The notes under the pieces were generated by a model. The model saw only the letters and a list, made by a program, of their open reading frames with translations, did no database searches and was not told the origin of the DNA. Shown here piece by piece: positions 16,401-25,574 of a DNA stretch of 64,000 nt. Numbering within the stretch: the stretch's first letter is position 1; each line of letters starts with the position of its first letter. The DNA comes from Gammaproteobacteria bacterium 54_18_T64 (GTDB lineage: Bacteria > Pseudomonadota > Gammaproteobacteria > Pseudomonadales > Porticoccaceae). The translations under genes and the position numbers were made by a program. Where the stretch lies: NCBI GenBank assembly GCA_002162825.1, contig MAAU01000009.1, positions 25,349 to 89,348 of the forward strand. Reading direction: 5' to 3'.

Positions 16401-19277
16401 CTACGCTAACTCATTCTTATCAAATAACCGCGCCCAAATAGCGGCGACGGCCTGACGGTGAGTATCAAATTCCCCCGTCCGTATCACACCCGACAACTGC
16501 TGTAGCTGCAGACCGTGGCCCGCAGAGCGATAGGCAATATAGGCCTGGATCAATCGCTCACCTTCCTCTGTCGAGAAAAAGCCAGCGGCCACCAGGTCAC
16601 CCAGAATGCGGATGTTATCTTGCCAATGAGCAACAGCGAGTACGGAATTGGACTGGGCTAAAACCGCGAATTGAACCATAAATTCAATGTCGACGATACC
16701 TCCCCTATCCTGTTTAAGATTGAACTCACCCTCGGCTCGAGTACCGGCACCGGAGCCGAGGTGGTCAAACATTTTATTGCGCATGGCGCCAACCTCTTCA
16801 CGTAAGGTCTTGAGGTCGCGATCCCGCTGCAGTAACTGCCTGCGCAGAGCCTCAAACTGCTCCGCCAGATGCCGGTCTCCGACAATGGCTCGAGCTCGCA
16901 CCAGCGCTTGCTGTTCCCAGGTCCAGGCGCTTTCACGCTGATATTTTTCAAAGGCACTCAGAGAGCACACCAACAGTCCCGAGTTGCCCGAAGGGCGCAG
17001 GCGCATGTCTGTTTCGTAGAGCACACCAGAGGCCATGCGCGTACCGAGAATGTGCAATATGCGCTGCCCCAGACGGGCGAAAAAGGTTTCGTTATCGACG
17101 CTGCGTTGCCCGTCGGTATTTAAACCCTGGGTGGCGTTGTGGATAAACACCATATCCAGATCCGAACCGTGGCCCAGCTCAATGCCACCCAACTTGCCAT
17201 AACCGACGATCAGCAGGCCGGGAGTTTGCCCATCGGCATTACAGGGCAGGCCGTAACGGCTGCTTATATCGCGCCAGGCGATGGCCAGCACCTGCTCCAG
17301 TATCACCTCGGCCAGCCAAGTCAAATAATCGCTGACACGCATCAACGGCAACAAGCCCATCACTTCACAGGCGGCGACGCGCAGGCCATGGGCGAGGCGA
17401 AAATAGCGCAGGGTTTCCATCTGCGCCTCCAGATCGTCATCGGGAATCCGCAGCAACAACTGCCGCAGCTCGTCGGCCAGCTGTCCTCGATCGGGGGGCG
17501 TATAAAGACTTCTGGCGTCGAGCAGCTCATCGAGCAGGGCCGGATTGCTGGCCAGGCTTTCGGCGATCCACGGGCTGGCGGCACAGAGTTTGACCAATTG
17601 CTCCAGCGCTGCCGGGCTCTCTATTAACAACACCAGGTAGGCGCTACGTCGAACGACCGCCTCTACCAATACCACCGTCCGCTGCAGGGTCTGGGTACTA
17701 TTTTCCCGTTGCGCACAGCGCTTAATCAATAGAGGCAATAGCCCATCGAAACGGGCATATGTGTCCGCCGGCATGGCTTGTACGGCAGAACTTGCCACCA
17801 AATCCTGTAGGGTTTGCCCCGCCAGCTCGACTTCGTCATAGCCGAGTTCGGCCAGGCGCTCAAGCGTCTGCTCTGGCTCATCAAGCTGCCAGCCCTCTAC
17901 CCCCTCACCATCACTGGCGTCGTCGGCATCTTCGGTAAAACCGTTAAACATACTGCTGACGAAGTCGCGATGCCCATCCAGTTCGCGCATAAAGAGGGGC
18001 CAATCAAGACACCCCATCATCGTCGCGATACGCAGCTGCCCCACCTCGTCATCGGGTAAGAGCTGACTTTGCTGATCTCGCCAGCCCTGAATCAGGTGCT
18101 CCACATCGCGCAGGAAGCAGTAGCCTTGCCACAGCTGGCCAGCACTGCCATCCGGCAACAACTTTTCTGCGTCGATCAAACTCAAGACCTGGCGCAGACT
18201 TTGGTTTTGAAAACGCAGGTCGCGACCGCCACGTATTAACTGGAAGGCCTGGGCGGTAAATTCAATCTCGCGAATACCACCGGGGCCGAGTTTAATATCG
18301 CTGCCCAGGCCACGGCGCAGCACCTCGCGTGTGATCATCGTCTTCATATCGCGCAGTGCCTGGATAGCACCAAAATCGATATAACGGCGATAGGTGAAGG
18401 GTCGTAGTATGGCCATTATCTCGGCCTGTGCTGCAGCATCGCCGGTAATGGCCCGGCACTTGATCATCGCGTAGCGCTCCCAATCCCGCCCCTGAGCCTG
18501 GTAGTAGTCTTCCATGGCCGTAAAATTCAACACCAACGTGCCGCTTTCGCCATAGGGTCGCAGGCGCATATCGACGCGAAATACAAAGCCATCGACGGTT
18601 TTATTATCCAGGGCCTGTATCAGCTTCTGGGCGAGGCGAATAAAAAACTCCTGATTGCTGCACTGGCTGCGACCACCCTCGGTATCACCGGCCTCGGGGT
18701 AGGTAAAAATCAGGTCAATGTCGGACGAGACATTCAGCTCGCCGGCACCCAACTTGCCCATGCCCAGCACAATCAGCTCCTGAGGCTGCCCACTCTCGGC
18801 ACCCAACGGCGTACCCCAGCGCTCGGCCAGCAGCCCATAGAGAAAGTCCAGCGCCGACTTGATCGCGACATCGGCCAGCCAGGACATATCCCCGGTGGTT
18901 TCCATGGTGTCGGCCAAACGCGTCAGGTCGCGCCAAATAATGCGCAGCATCTGGCTGCGGCGAAAATTTCTCAGACCGCTGTGTAATAAGGCCTCGCTAG
19001 CAAACGCTTGTAACTCGGCGGGTACGCCCTCATCACTGCGCGAAGCCAGCAAGTCACCACTCTCAACCAGATTGCGCAATAGTTCGGGAAACTGGATACA
19101 GGTGAGCGCGACAAATTCACTGCCCGCCCACACCCAGCGCAACTGCCCGGCAAAGGTTTCATCTAGCAGCTGCCGATCCAGCCAGAGCCGATCTTCGGCC
19201 GAGGCCTGTTCGTGAAAGCGTTCGAGATGAGTATCGACACTCGCCTGCAGAGCATCCGGTAGCTGCAAATTTTTCAT
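16401..19277 (-). CDS. glnE: bifunctional glutamine synthetase adenylyltransferase/adenylyl-removing enzyme
   Basis: Adenylylates and deadenylylates glutamine synthetase under PII control. 958 residues from ATG 19277, chosen because GGAG lies six bases before it; an in-frame ATG at 19289 overlaps that ribosome-binding site. Two nucleotidyltransferase domains are visible, each with a G(K)LG...D-x-D motif: GMGKLGAGELNVSSDIDLIF in the first half and GYGKLGGIELGHGSDLDMVF in the second. First gene of the leftward operon that continues through ilvE and the waa genes. Confidence 0.96.
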   Translation of the reverse strand: MKNLQLPDALQASVDTHLERFHEQASAEDRLWLDRQLLDETFAGQLRWVWAGSEFVALTCIQFPELLRNLVESGDLLASRSDEGVPAELQAFASEALLHSGLRNFRRSQMLRIIWRDLTRLADTMETTGDMSWLADVAIKSALDFLYGLLAERWGTPLGAESGQPQELIVLGMGKLGAGELNVSSDIDLIFTYPEAGDTEGGRSQCSNQEFFIRLAQKLIQALDNKTVDGFVFRVDMRLRPYGESGTLVLNFTAMEDYYQAQGRDWERYAMIKCRAITGDAAAQAEIMAILRPFTYRRYIDFGAIQALRDMKTMITREVLRRGLGSDIKLGPGGIREIEFTAQAFQLIRGGRDLRFQNQSLRQVLSLIDAEKLLPDGSAGQLWQGYCFLRDVEHLIQGWRDQQSQLLPDDEVGQLRIATMMGCLDWPLFMRELDGHRDFVSSMFNGFTEDADDASDGEGVEGWQLDEPEQTLERLAELGYDEVELAGQTLQDLVASSAVQAMPADTYARFDGLLPLLIKRCAQRENSTQTLQRTVVLVEAVVRRSAYLVLLIESPAALEQLVKLCAASPWIAESLASNPALLDELLDARSLYTPPDRGQLADELRQLLLRIPDDDLEAQMETLRYFRLAHGLRVAACEVMGLLPLMRVSDYLTWLAEVILEQVLAIAWRDISSRYGLPCNADGQTPGLLIVGYGKLGGIELGHGSDLDMVFIHNATQGLNTDGQRSVDNETFFARLGQRILHILGTRMASGVLYETDMRLRPSGNSGLLVCSLSAFEKYQRESAWTWEQQALVRARAIVGDRHLAEQFEALRRQLLQRDRDLKTLREEVGAMRNKMFDHLGSGAGTRAEGEFNLKQDRGGIVDIEFMVQFAVLAQSNSVLAVAHWQDNIRILGDLVAAGFFSTEEGERLIQAYIAYRSAGHGLQLQQLSGVIRTGEFDTHRQAVAAIWARLFDKNELA

Positions 19278-19458
19278 CGATCGCTCCATTCAACTATCCA
19301 CTTAGCATCTTCAATGCGCTCTACGATGATGTAAGACCAAGGCAAGCTGTGCATTGCCCCAAGACAGGCAGATTGCATTTTTACCCCGTGGGCTTACACT
19401 TCTTCAAGCACTCTATTGTGCAAACCATGATTCCGTACTCGAGGTCGCCGAGCAAGCC

Positions 19459-20586
19459 ATGAATTTTCTCTCCATGCTAGAGGCGCTGATTGCCAGCAAC
19501 TCCATTAGCAGCGTCAATGCCGATGTTGACCAGGGCAACCGCGGGGTGATCGACATTCTCGCCACCTGGCTCGACGATCTCGGCTTTGCCACCGAGGTCA
19601 TGCCCCTGGCAGATCCCCGCAAAGCCAATCTTATCGCCACCCTCGGCACTGGCCCCGGCGGGCTGGTGCTGGCCGGTCACACCGACACCGTACCCTGCGA
19701 TGAAGGCCTTTGGCGGCAATCGCCCTTTAAACTGACCGAGCGCGACAATCGGCTCTACGGTCTTGGTGTTTGCGATATGAAGGGCTTCTTCCCCCTGGCG
19801 ATTGAAGCGACAAAGTCCTTTCTCGACAAGCCGCTGCAACAACCCTTAATTATTCTCGCCACCGCCGATGAAGAGTCATCAATGGCGGGTGCGCGAGCAC
19901 TGGTAGCCGCCGGCAAGCCCAGGGCCCGCGCCGCCTTAATCGGCGAGCCCACCGGCATGAGGCCCATCGCCATGCACAAGGGCATCATGATTGAACGGCT
20001 ACTAATACAAGGCAAATCCGGCCACTCCAGCAACCCCGCTCTGGGCAACAACGCCCTGCACACCATGCACGATGCCCTCGGCGTATTGCGCGCCCTGCAG
20101 GGTGAGTTAAAAGCCAATTATCACAACCCCCTCTTCGCCATCGACCACCCCACTCTCAACCTCGGCTGTATTCACGGCGGCGACAACCCCAACCGCATTT
20201 GTGGCCACAGCGAGCTCGGCTTTGAAATACGCCCCCTGCCGGGCATGAACATTGGTGAATTGCAGGGCCTGCTCGAACAACGCCTACTCGGCCTCGGCGC
20301 AGCGGAGGGCACACAAGTCAGCCTGCAACACTTTGGCGTGCCCGCCTTTGCCGCCGACGAAGATTCCGAACTGGTCGCTCTCTGTGAAAAACTCACCGGC
20401 CACAGCAAGGAAAGCGTCGCCTTCGCCACTGAGGCGCCCTACTTACATCAATTGGGAATGGATGCCATGGTGCTCGGCCCCGGTGATATCGACCAGGCCC
20501 ATCAGCCCGATGAATATCTCGCCACCGAGCGCATCGAGCCGATGCTTAAACTACTTGAAGAACTTATTGCCTATTACTGCCTATAG
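19459..20586 (+). CDS. argE: acetylornithine deacetylase
   Basis: Hydrolyses N-acetylornithine to ornithine in arginine synthesis (M20 zinc peptidase family). 375 residues from ATG 19459, the usual family length; the frame is open further upstream but those codons do not look like ArgE. Metal and catalytic residues are visible: LAGHTDTVP (His and Asp), YGLGVCDMKGF (Asp), ATADEESSMAG (Glu-Glu), ATEAPYL and the C-terminal HQPDEY His. The dimerisation-lid motif HSSNPALGNNAL is present. It is divergent from glnE. argA lies two genes downstream. Confidence 0.93.
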   Translation: MNFLSMLEALIASNSISSVNADVDQGNRGVIDILATWLDDLGFATEVMPLADPRKANLIATLGTGPGGLVLAGHTDTVPCDEGLWRQSPFKLTERDNRLYGLGVCDMKGFFPLAIEATKSFLDKPLQQPLIILATADEESSMAGARALVAAGKPRARAALIGEPTGMRPIAMHKGIMIERLLIQGKSGHSSNPALGNNALHTMHDALGVLRALQGELKANYHNPLFAIDHPTLNLGCIHGGDNPNRICGHSELGFEIRPLPGMNIGELQGLLEQRLLGLGAAEGTQVSLQHFGVPAFAADEDSELVALCEKLTGHSKESVAFATEAPYLHQLGMDAMVLGPGDIDQAHQPDEYLATERIEPMLKLLEELIAYYCL

Positions 20587-20761
20587 ATGAGCCCCGTAAA
20601 ATAACCGCACTCTAGCCCGCTGAAAAACAACATTTTACGACGGACAACAAAGCCAGGAGCTAGCTGCGACCCATAAAATAGCAAACGCCTACCGCCAACG
20701 CCCAGGTCCTGACTAACAACCCAAATCAGGAGGGTGAAACTTGCCAAATTAAAGGCTTTTT

Positions 20762-22198
20762 ATGCGAGACCAAAAACTACGCTTTATAACGCTACTTACA
20801 GCCCTGTTAATATTCAGTTTTTTATTTATCAGCCTGGTCAGCTATTTCAATGCCCATAAATCCATTAGCACACAGATCAAAGAAAACACTCTTCCCCTCA
20901 CCAGCGACAATATTTATTCAGAAATCCAACGCGACCTGTTAAAGCCAATATTAATCTCCTCCATGATGGCTAAAGATACCTTTGTTCGAGACTGGATTAT
21001 CAACGGCGAAGATAGCCAGGAAGACATCATTCATTATTTACAAGAAATCAAAAAAAGTTACGGCGCCATAACCAGCTTCTTTATCTCTGAAAAAACGAGA
21101 ATCTATTACCACCCCAGTGGAGTACTAAAGAAAGTCGACCAATCCGACGTACAAGACAAATGGTATTTCCTCTCCCGAGACCTACCTAGCAGTTATGAAA
21201 TCAACGTTGACATCGATACCGCCGACAAATCTAGCCTCACTATTTTCATCAACCATAAGGTCTTTGATTATACGGGAGAATATATTGGCATAATCGGTGT
21301 TGGCCTATCTGTCGACAGTACTCAAACACTCATTGAAAGCTATAAACAGCGCTACGGCCGTCAGGTGTTTTTTGTCGACAGGGAGGGAGACGTGGTACTG
21401 CACGGATCTTCCTACAATGGCGTCAACAATATTAAGAAAGCTGAGGGGCTATCGACCTCGGCAAGAAAAATTCTTAGCTCTAGAAAAAGCACCGTAGCTT
21501 TCAAAACAAATAACAAAAACACCTATTTAGATAGTCGCTTCATACCAGAATTCAATTGGCACCTGATTGTAACTCAACAGGAAAATGAGGCCGAACTGAA
21601 AATTCAAAATATATTGATAAGCAATCTAACATTTAGCCTGATAGCATCTATTGTCATTATATTTTTAGTCAATATTATTATTTCTAGCTATCAAAAAAAG
21701 CTAGAGACCCTGGCGACGACCGACAAGCTAACGGGCACTTCCAATCGTCAGATATTCGACGCTCTCTTCAAGCAAGCCCACGGCCATTCCAAACGCAATA
21801 AGCTACAACTTTCCGCAATAATGATTGACGTGGATTATTTCAAAAAAATTAATGACAGTCACGGTCACCCAGCAGGTGACAAGGTGCTACAAGCCTTAGC
21901 TGAGGTCTTGAAAAACAGCATTAGAGAGTCCGACAGTCTATTTCGCTGGGGAGGCGAGGAGTTCCTTATTCTCTTACCGGATAGCAATGTAAAAACTGCC
22001 CGCAGGTTCGCCGAAAAAATTCGCTTAAAGGTGGCAGAAATGATTTTCACACTGCCCCCCCAATCCCTGCCTGTCACCGTCAGCGCCGGGGTGGCCAGCA
22101 TAGGCGACACAGATACTGCCGACGACTTAATCTCTCGAGCTGACAAGGCCCTATATAGTGCAAAGGAAAACGGCCGCAATCGAGTAGAGCAAGCGTAA
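20762..22198 (+). CDS. membrane-bound diguanylate cyclase with periplasmic Cache-like sensor
   Basis: 478 residues. Transmembrane helices at about 8-29 and 284-307 enclose a ~250-residue periplasmic region (KWYFLSRDLPSSYEINVDID) that resembles dCache ligand-binding domains. The C-terminal GGDEF domain is intact: GGEEF at 397-401, DVDYFKKINDSHGHPAGD before it, and RESD at 388-391, the correct spacing for an allosteric c-di-GMP inhibitory site. It should synthesise c-di-GMP in response to a periplasmic small molecule. It separates argE from argA, and its region looks more AT-rich than its neighbours, which may indicate insertion. Confidence 0.92.
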   Translation: MRDQKLRFITLLTALLIFSFLFISLVSYFNAHKSISTQIKENTLPLTSDNIYSEIQRDLLKPILISSMMAKDTFVRDWIINGEDSQEDIIHYLQEIKKSYGAITSFFISEKTRIYYHPSGVLKKVDQSDVQDKWYFLSRDLPSSYEINVDIDTADKSSLTIFINHKVFDYTGEYIGIIGVGLSVDSTQTLIESYKQRYGRQVFFVDREGDVVLHGSSYNGVNNIKKAEGLSTSARKILSSRKSTVAFKTNNKNTYLDSRFIPEFNWHLIVTQQENEAELKIQNILISNLTFSLIASIVIIFLVNIIISSYQKKLETLATTDKLTGTSNRQIFDALFKQAHGHSKRNKLQLSAIMIDVDYFKKINDSHGHPAGDKVLQALAEVLKNSIRESDSLFRWGGEEFLILLPDSNVKTARRFAEKIRLKVAEMIFTLPPQSLPVTVSAGVASIGDTDTADDLISRADKALYSAKENGRNRVEQA

Positions 22199-22496
22199 AC
22201 CTGCTGCAGGAAGTCAAAATCAAACTCTATTCACCATGACCCCTGCATTAGAGTGAGCTATTGAAACAGGGCCGATCAACACACATCTGTGATCCGGCAT
22301 ATTGCGCCACCACAAACCCAGCACACGAGACAATCTAGCCCGGACGGAATCGCGATACTCTGAGGCAGGCTAGCTAAATTTTCCGCTCCTTTTTTCAAGG
22401 ACTTCCAGCGTCAGCACCTACTGTTTCTAGTATCTACAGTCGCACTTGTTATACTCAAGCATAAGCTGCTGCTAGCGATGCGTAAAAACCCAGACC
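22199..22496. other. non-coding interval between the diguanylate cyclase and argA
   Basis: No gene seen. A TATACT hexamer at 22450-22455, 42 bases before the argA ATG, may be its -10 box; no good -35 is visible. Confidence 0.4.
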
Positions 22497-23804
22497 ATGA
22501 CCGACTACGTAAAATTTTTTCGTGAAACCTCGCCCTATATTAATCGACATAGAGGTAAGACCTTCGTTATCGCCCTGCCCGGCGAGGCCATTTGCCACTC
22601 GAACTTTACCCATATTATTCACGATATTGCCCTCCTCAACTCACTCGGCATGCGCATTGTTTTAGTACACGGCGCCCGCCCGCAACTTGAGCAGCGCCTC
22701 GCGCAGCAGCAGTTAACACTCAGCTATGAGGGCCACACTCCCATTACTGACAATCTGGCCATGGAGTGTGTCAAAGATGCCCTGGGCAGTGCGCGTATTT
22801 GCATCGAGTCACTACTGTCAATGGGGCTCGCCAACTCCCCCATGCACGGGGCGCGCATTCGCGTTGTCAGTGGTAATTTTATTACCGCCAAGCCCCTGGG
22901 TATTCGCGCTGGTGTCGACTTTCAACACAGCGGCGAGGTGCGCAAAATTGATCGACCTGGCATCCAAAGTCAGCTCGATGACAGCGCCATTGTACTGCTC
23001 TCCTCCATTGGTTATTCGTCAACCGGCGAAGCCTTTAATCTCAGCTTTGAAGATGTCGCCACCCAGGCCGCCATTAACCTGGGTGCCGAAAAACTAATTT
23101 TTCTCGGTGCCGATACAGGCCTGAAGGACTCCCAGGGCCATTTACTGAAAAGTATCAACCTTCGCCAGGCCCAACAGCGACTCGAACAGCCGCAAGAACA
23201 AGGCTTTTACGGCACGCTACAGGGGGCCTACCAGGCCTGCCTCAATGGTGTGCCGCGCAGCCATTTAATCAGCTATTGCACCGATGGCGCCCTGCTAGGC
23301 GAGCTATTTACCCGCGATGGTACCGGCACGCTGGTACTGCAACACAGCGAGGAAGTAATACGCCAGGCCAGCATCGACGACATCACCGGCATACTCGAGT
23401 TAATCAGCCCTATGGAGGAGCAAGGCGTACTGGTAAAGCGCTCTCGGGAATTACTCGAAACGGAAATCTCCCGCTTCTATGTGATCGCCCACCCCGAGGG
23501 CATGCTCATTGCCTGCGCAGCCGTCTACCCCTTTGATGACGGTAAAGCGGCCGAGCTGGCCTGCGTGGTCACTCACCCCGATTTTCACAACCGAGGTCTC
23601 GCCACGCGTTTGCTTGAACACTTGCAAGACAAAGCCAAAAATGAATTTCAGCTGGACGCATTATTTGTACTGACCACACAGGCCGCCCACTGGTTTCAGG
23701 AAAACGGTTTTGTCGCCACCAGCCTCGAACAATTACCACTTCAGAAAGCCAAACTCTATAACTACCAGCGCAAATCCAAGATTTTTTATAAGCACCTGAC
23801 TTAG
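22497..23804 (+). CDS. argA: N-acetylglutamate synthase
   Basis: Acetylates glutamate in the first step of arginine synthesis. 435 residues. Residues 1-~290 are an amino-acid-kinase-like domain (VIALPGEAI, LVHGARPQLEQRL, SSIGYSSTGEAFNLSFEDVA), which in this family binds the arginine feedback inhibitor. Residues ~295-435 are a GNAT acetyltransferase domain (ELACVVTHPDFHNRGLATRLL, the acetyl-CoA pyrophosphate loop). Both are complete. In Pseudomonas argA and argE are also close neighbours. Confidence 0.94.
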   Translation: MTDYVKFFRETSPYINRHRGKTFVIALPGEAICHSNFTHIIHDIALLNSLGMRIVLVHGARPQLEQRLAQQQLTLSYEGHTPITDNLAMECVKDALGSARICIESLLSMGLANSPMHGARIRVVSGNFITAKPLGIRAGVDFQHSGEVRKIDRPGIQSQLDDSAIVLLSSIGYSSTGEAFNLSFEDVATQAAINLGAEKLIFLGADTGLKDSQGHLLKSINLRQAQQRLEQPQEQGFYGTLQGAYQACLNGVPRSHLISYCTDGALLGELFTRDGTGTLVLQHSEEVIRQASIDDITGILELISPMEEQGVLVKRSRELLETEISRFYVIAHPEGMLIACAAVYPFDDGKAAELACVVTHPDFHNRGLATRLLEHLQDKAKNEFQLDALFVLTTQAAHWFQENGFVATSLEQLPLQKAKLYNYQRKSKIFYKHLT

Positions 23805-23957
23805 AAGCAATACACCTCACAGGGTGACTGTGATCAACTCGCCAGATTGACAAGCCTGGCAGGTCTTGATCTGTAAAAATCATGGCAATATTGCTACAAA
23901 TAGGGATTGCCCAAATTACAGGGGCCAACTCTTTGTAAAGTATTGCAGGAAAGATCG

Positions 23958-25361
23958 ATGTTAAAATTTTTGCGGCGCAAACAACCGGTACTGGCCCCTA
24001 GCCCCGCCCCAATTAAAACAAGAACAACACCCCGACATACGTCGCAAACCGACACGCCGCTAAAGGACCGTCTACAGAAGCTCGATGCCGATAGGGGCAA
24101 CGAGATGATCACCTTGCTCAATATTGGCAGCACCCAAAAACTATCGCCAAATGAGCTTCTCTTCAAGGAAGGGACGCCCGCCGATAGAGGATATCTTGTA
24201 CTCGACGGCCTCATAGAAGAATTCGCCCTGGTCGATGGTGAAAAAATTAAGGTTGCCAGCTATCCGGAGAAAGCCTGGATCAACTTCGCCAGTTTAGACG
24301 CTAGTGTCGAGCGAGAAAGTTCCGCCAGAGCCCAGGAGGCAAGCTCGGTGCTACTTATCGATCAACGCCTGCTCAATAGCGTCGATGATGATGTTCTATT
24401 ATTTATCTATCGCGAATTACACCAGAGCCCCCTTGCCCTACGCGCCAACAAAGAAAAGGAAATTAACGCCTTCTCCACCTACACCCAGGATCTTATCGAC
24501 ACCTTATTCGATATACACACCAAGGCAAAAGATCGCTCTAAAAACTCGCAGCTTGCCCAGACCGTTATCCAGAGAATCCCCAAACTTCCCATCGCTACTC
24601 TCGGCCTGCTCAATAAACTGCAGGATGATGAGACGTCGACAGATGAGGTTGTCGAACTGGTAAAAAGTGACCCTTCACTTACTAGCCTGCTACTTAAAAC
24701 CCTCAATTCGGCCGAATATCACTTTGAAGAAAAGATCTCAAACGTCAATCACGCCGTCTCCCTACTTGGCTTTATTGGTGTCTATCAAGTCGTAATGTCG
24801 CAAAGCCTGCGTAAAAGTCTGCCCCCAACAAAGGCCTTTCAAGAGGTCTATACACGCTCCCTGGAAATATCCCACATCACCTTTGCCATAGCTCAAAGCT
24901 CTGGAGTCGGCAGGCCGGCTGAGATGGCGACCATCGGCCTGGTTCACGACCTCGGCAGCGTTGTGATCGAGCTCTTACGCCAGCAAAACCCCAAGCTAGA
25001 AAACTTGATCGATTTTTTTGATGCCGCTGTTATCGGCGGCCAATTAATGCACGCCTGGAATCTTCCCGAGAATATCTGGAAGGCTATCGAATATCAGGAT
25101 TTTCCCGAATTTGCCCCCGCCGATAACATTCCCGATGGCCCCGTCGCCGCCATTGCTTTGATCTATGTCGCTCGCCTCTGTCATGAGCGCTTACACAAAG
25201 TGCCGGAAGAGCAACTGCCAACGCTCTTCCTCGACGACCATCTGGGCCTTCTCAACTGGCGCGGCCTATCTCTTGATAACGTCCTCGACGAAAAGGTCAT
25301 ACCCACCTTGCTCAGAAGAGGCAACGCCCTACCGGCCTCCCTGGCCCACTTAATCAACTAA
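23958..25361 (+). CDS. cyclic-nucleotide-binding-like / HDOD domain signalling protein
   Basis: 467 residues from ATG 23958, preceded by AGGAAAG; a TTG 51 bases upstream is a weaker start. Residues ~50-140 resemble a cNMP-binding beta-roll (LLFKEGTPADRGYLVLDG). Residues ~200-400 are an HDOD domain (IPKLPIATLGLLNKL, LLLKTLNSAEYHF, VSLLGFIGVYQVVMS, GLVHDLG at 328-333). HDOD proteins act as regulatory scaffolds in motility, biofilm and c-di-GMP signalling, usually without phosphodiesterase activity. Its place beside a diguanylate cyclase fits such a role, but no partner can be named. Confidence 0.82.
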   Translation: MLKFLRRKQPVLAPSPAPIKTRTTPRHTSQTDTPLKDRLQKLDADRGNEMITLLNIGSTQKLSPNELLFKEGTPADRGYLVLDGLIEEFALVDGEKIKVASYPEKAWINFASLDASVERESSARAQEASSVLLIDQRLLNSVDDDVLLFIYRELHQSPLALRANKEKEINAFSTYTQDLIDTLFDIHTKAKDRSKNSQLAQTVIQRIPKLPIATLGLLNKLQDDETSTDEVVELVKSDPSLTSLLLKTLNSAEYHFEEKISNVNHAVSLLGFIGVYQVVMSQSLRKSLPPTKAFQEVYTRSLEISHITFAIAQSSGVGRPAEMATIGLVHDLGSVVIELLRQQNPKLENLIDFFDAAVIGGQLMHAWNLPENIWKAIEYQDFPEFAPADNIPDGPVAAIALIYVARLCHERLHKVPEEQLPTLFLDDHLGLLNWRGLSLDNVLDEKVIPTLLRRGNALPASLAHLIN

Positions 25362-25574
25362 GGCCGCAAACTTACATCCTCCCACCTCTCCATAGCCTCT
25401 CGTTTAAAAAGAGCTTTCAGCATGGCTACTCAGGCCTTTATTAACGGGGTTACACTGGAGCCACGGTAAGAGGTGTATCGCGATAAAATCCTCGACACAT
25501 AGAACCTCGCTCCACCTCGGCTGTCTTAACCCGCCACTGCCATCACCCCAAGCGCCCAAGATGAGACACAAAAA

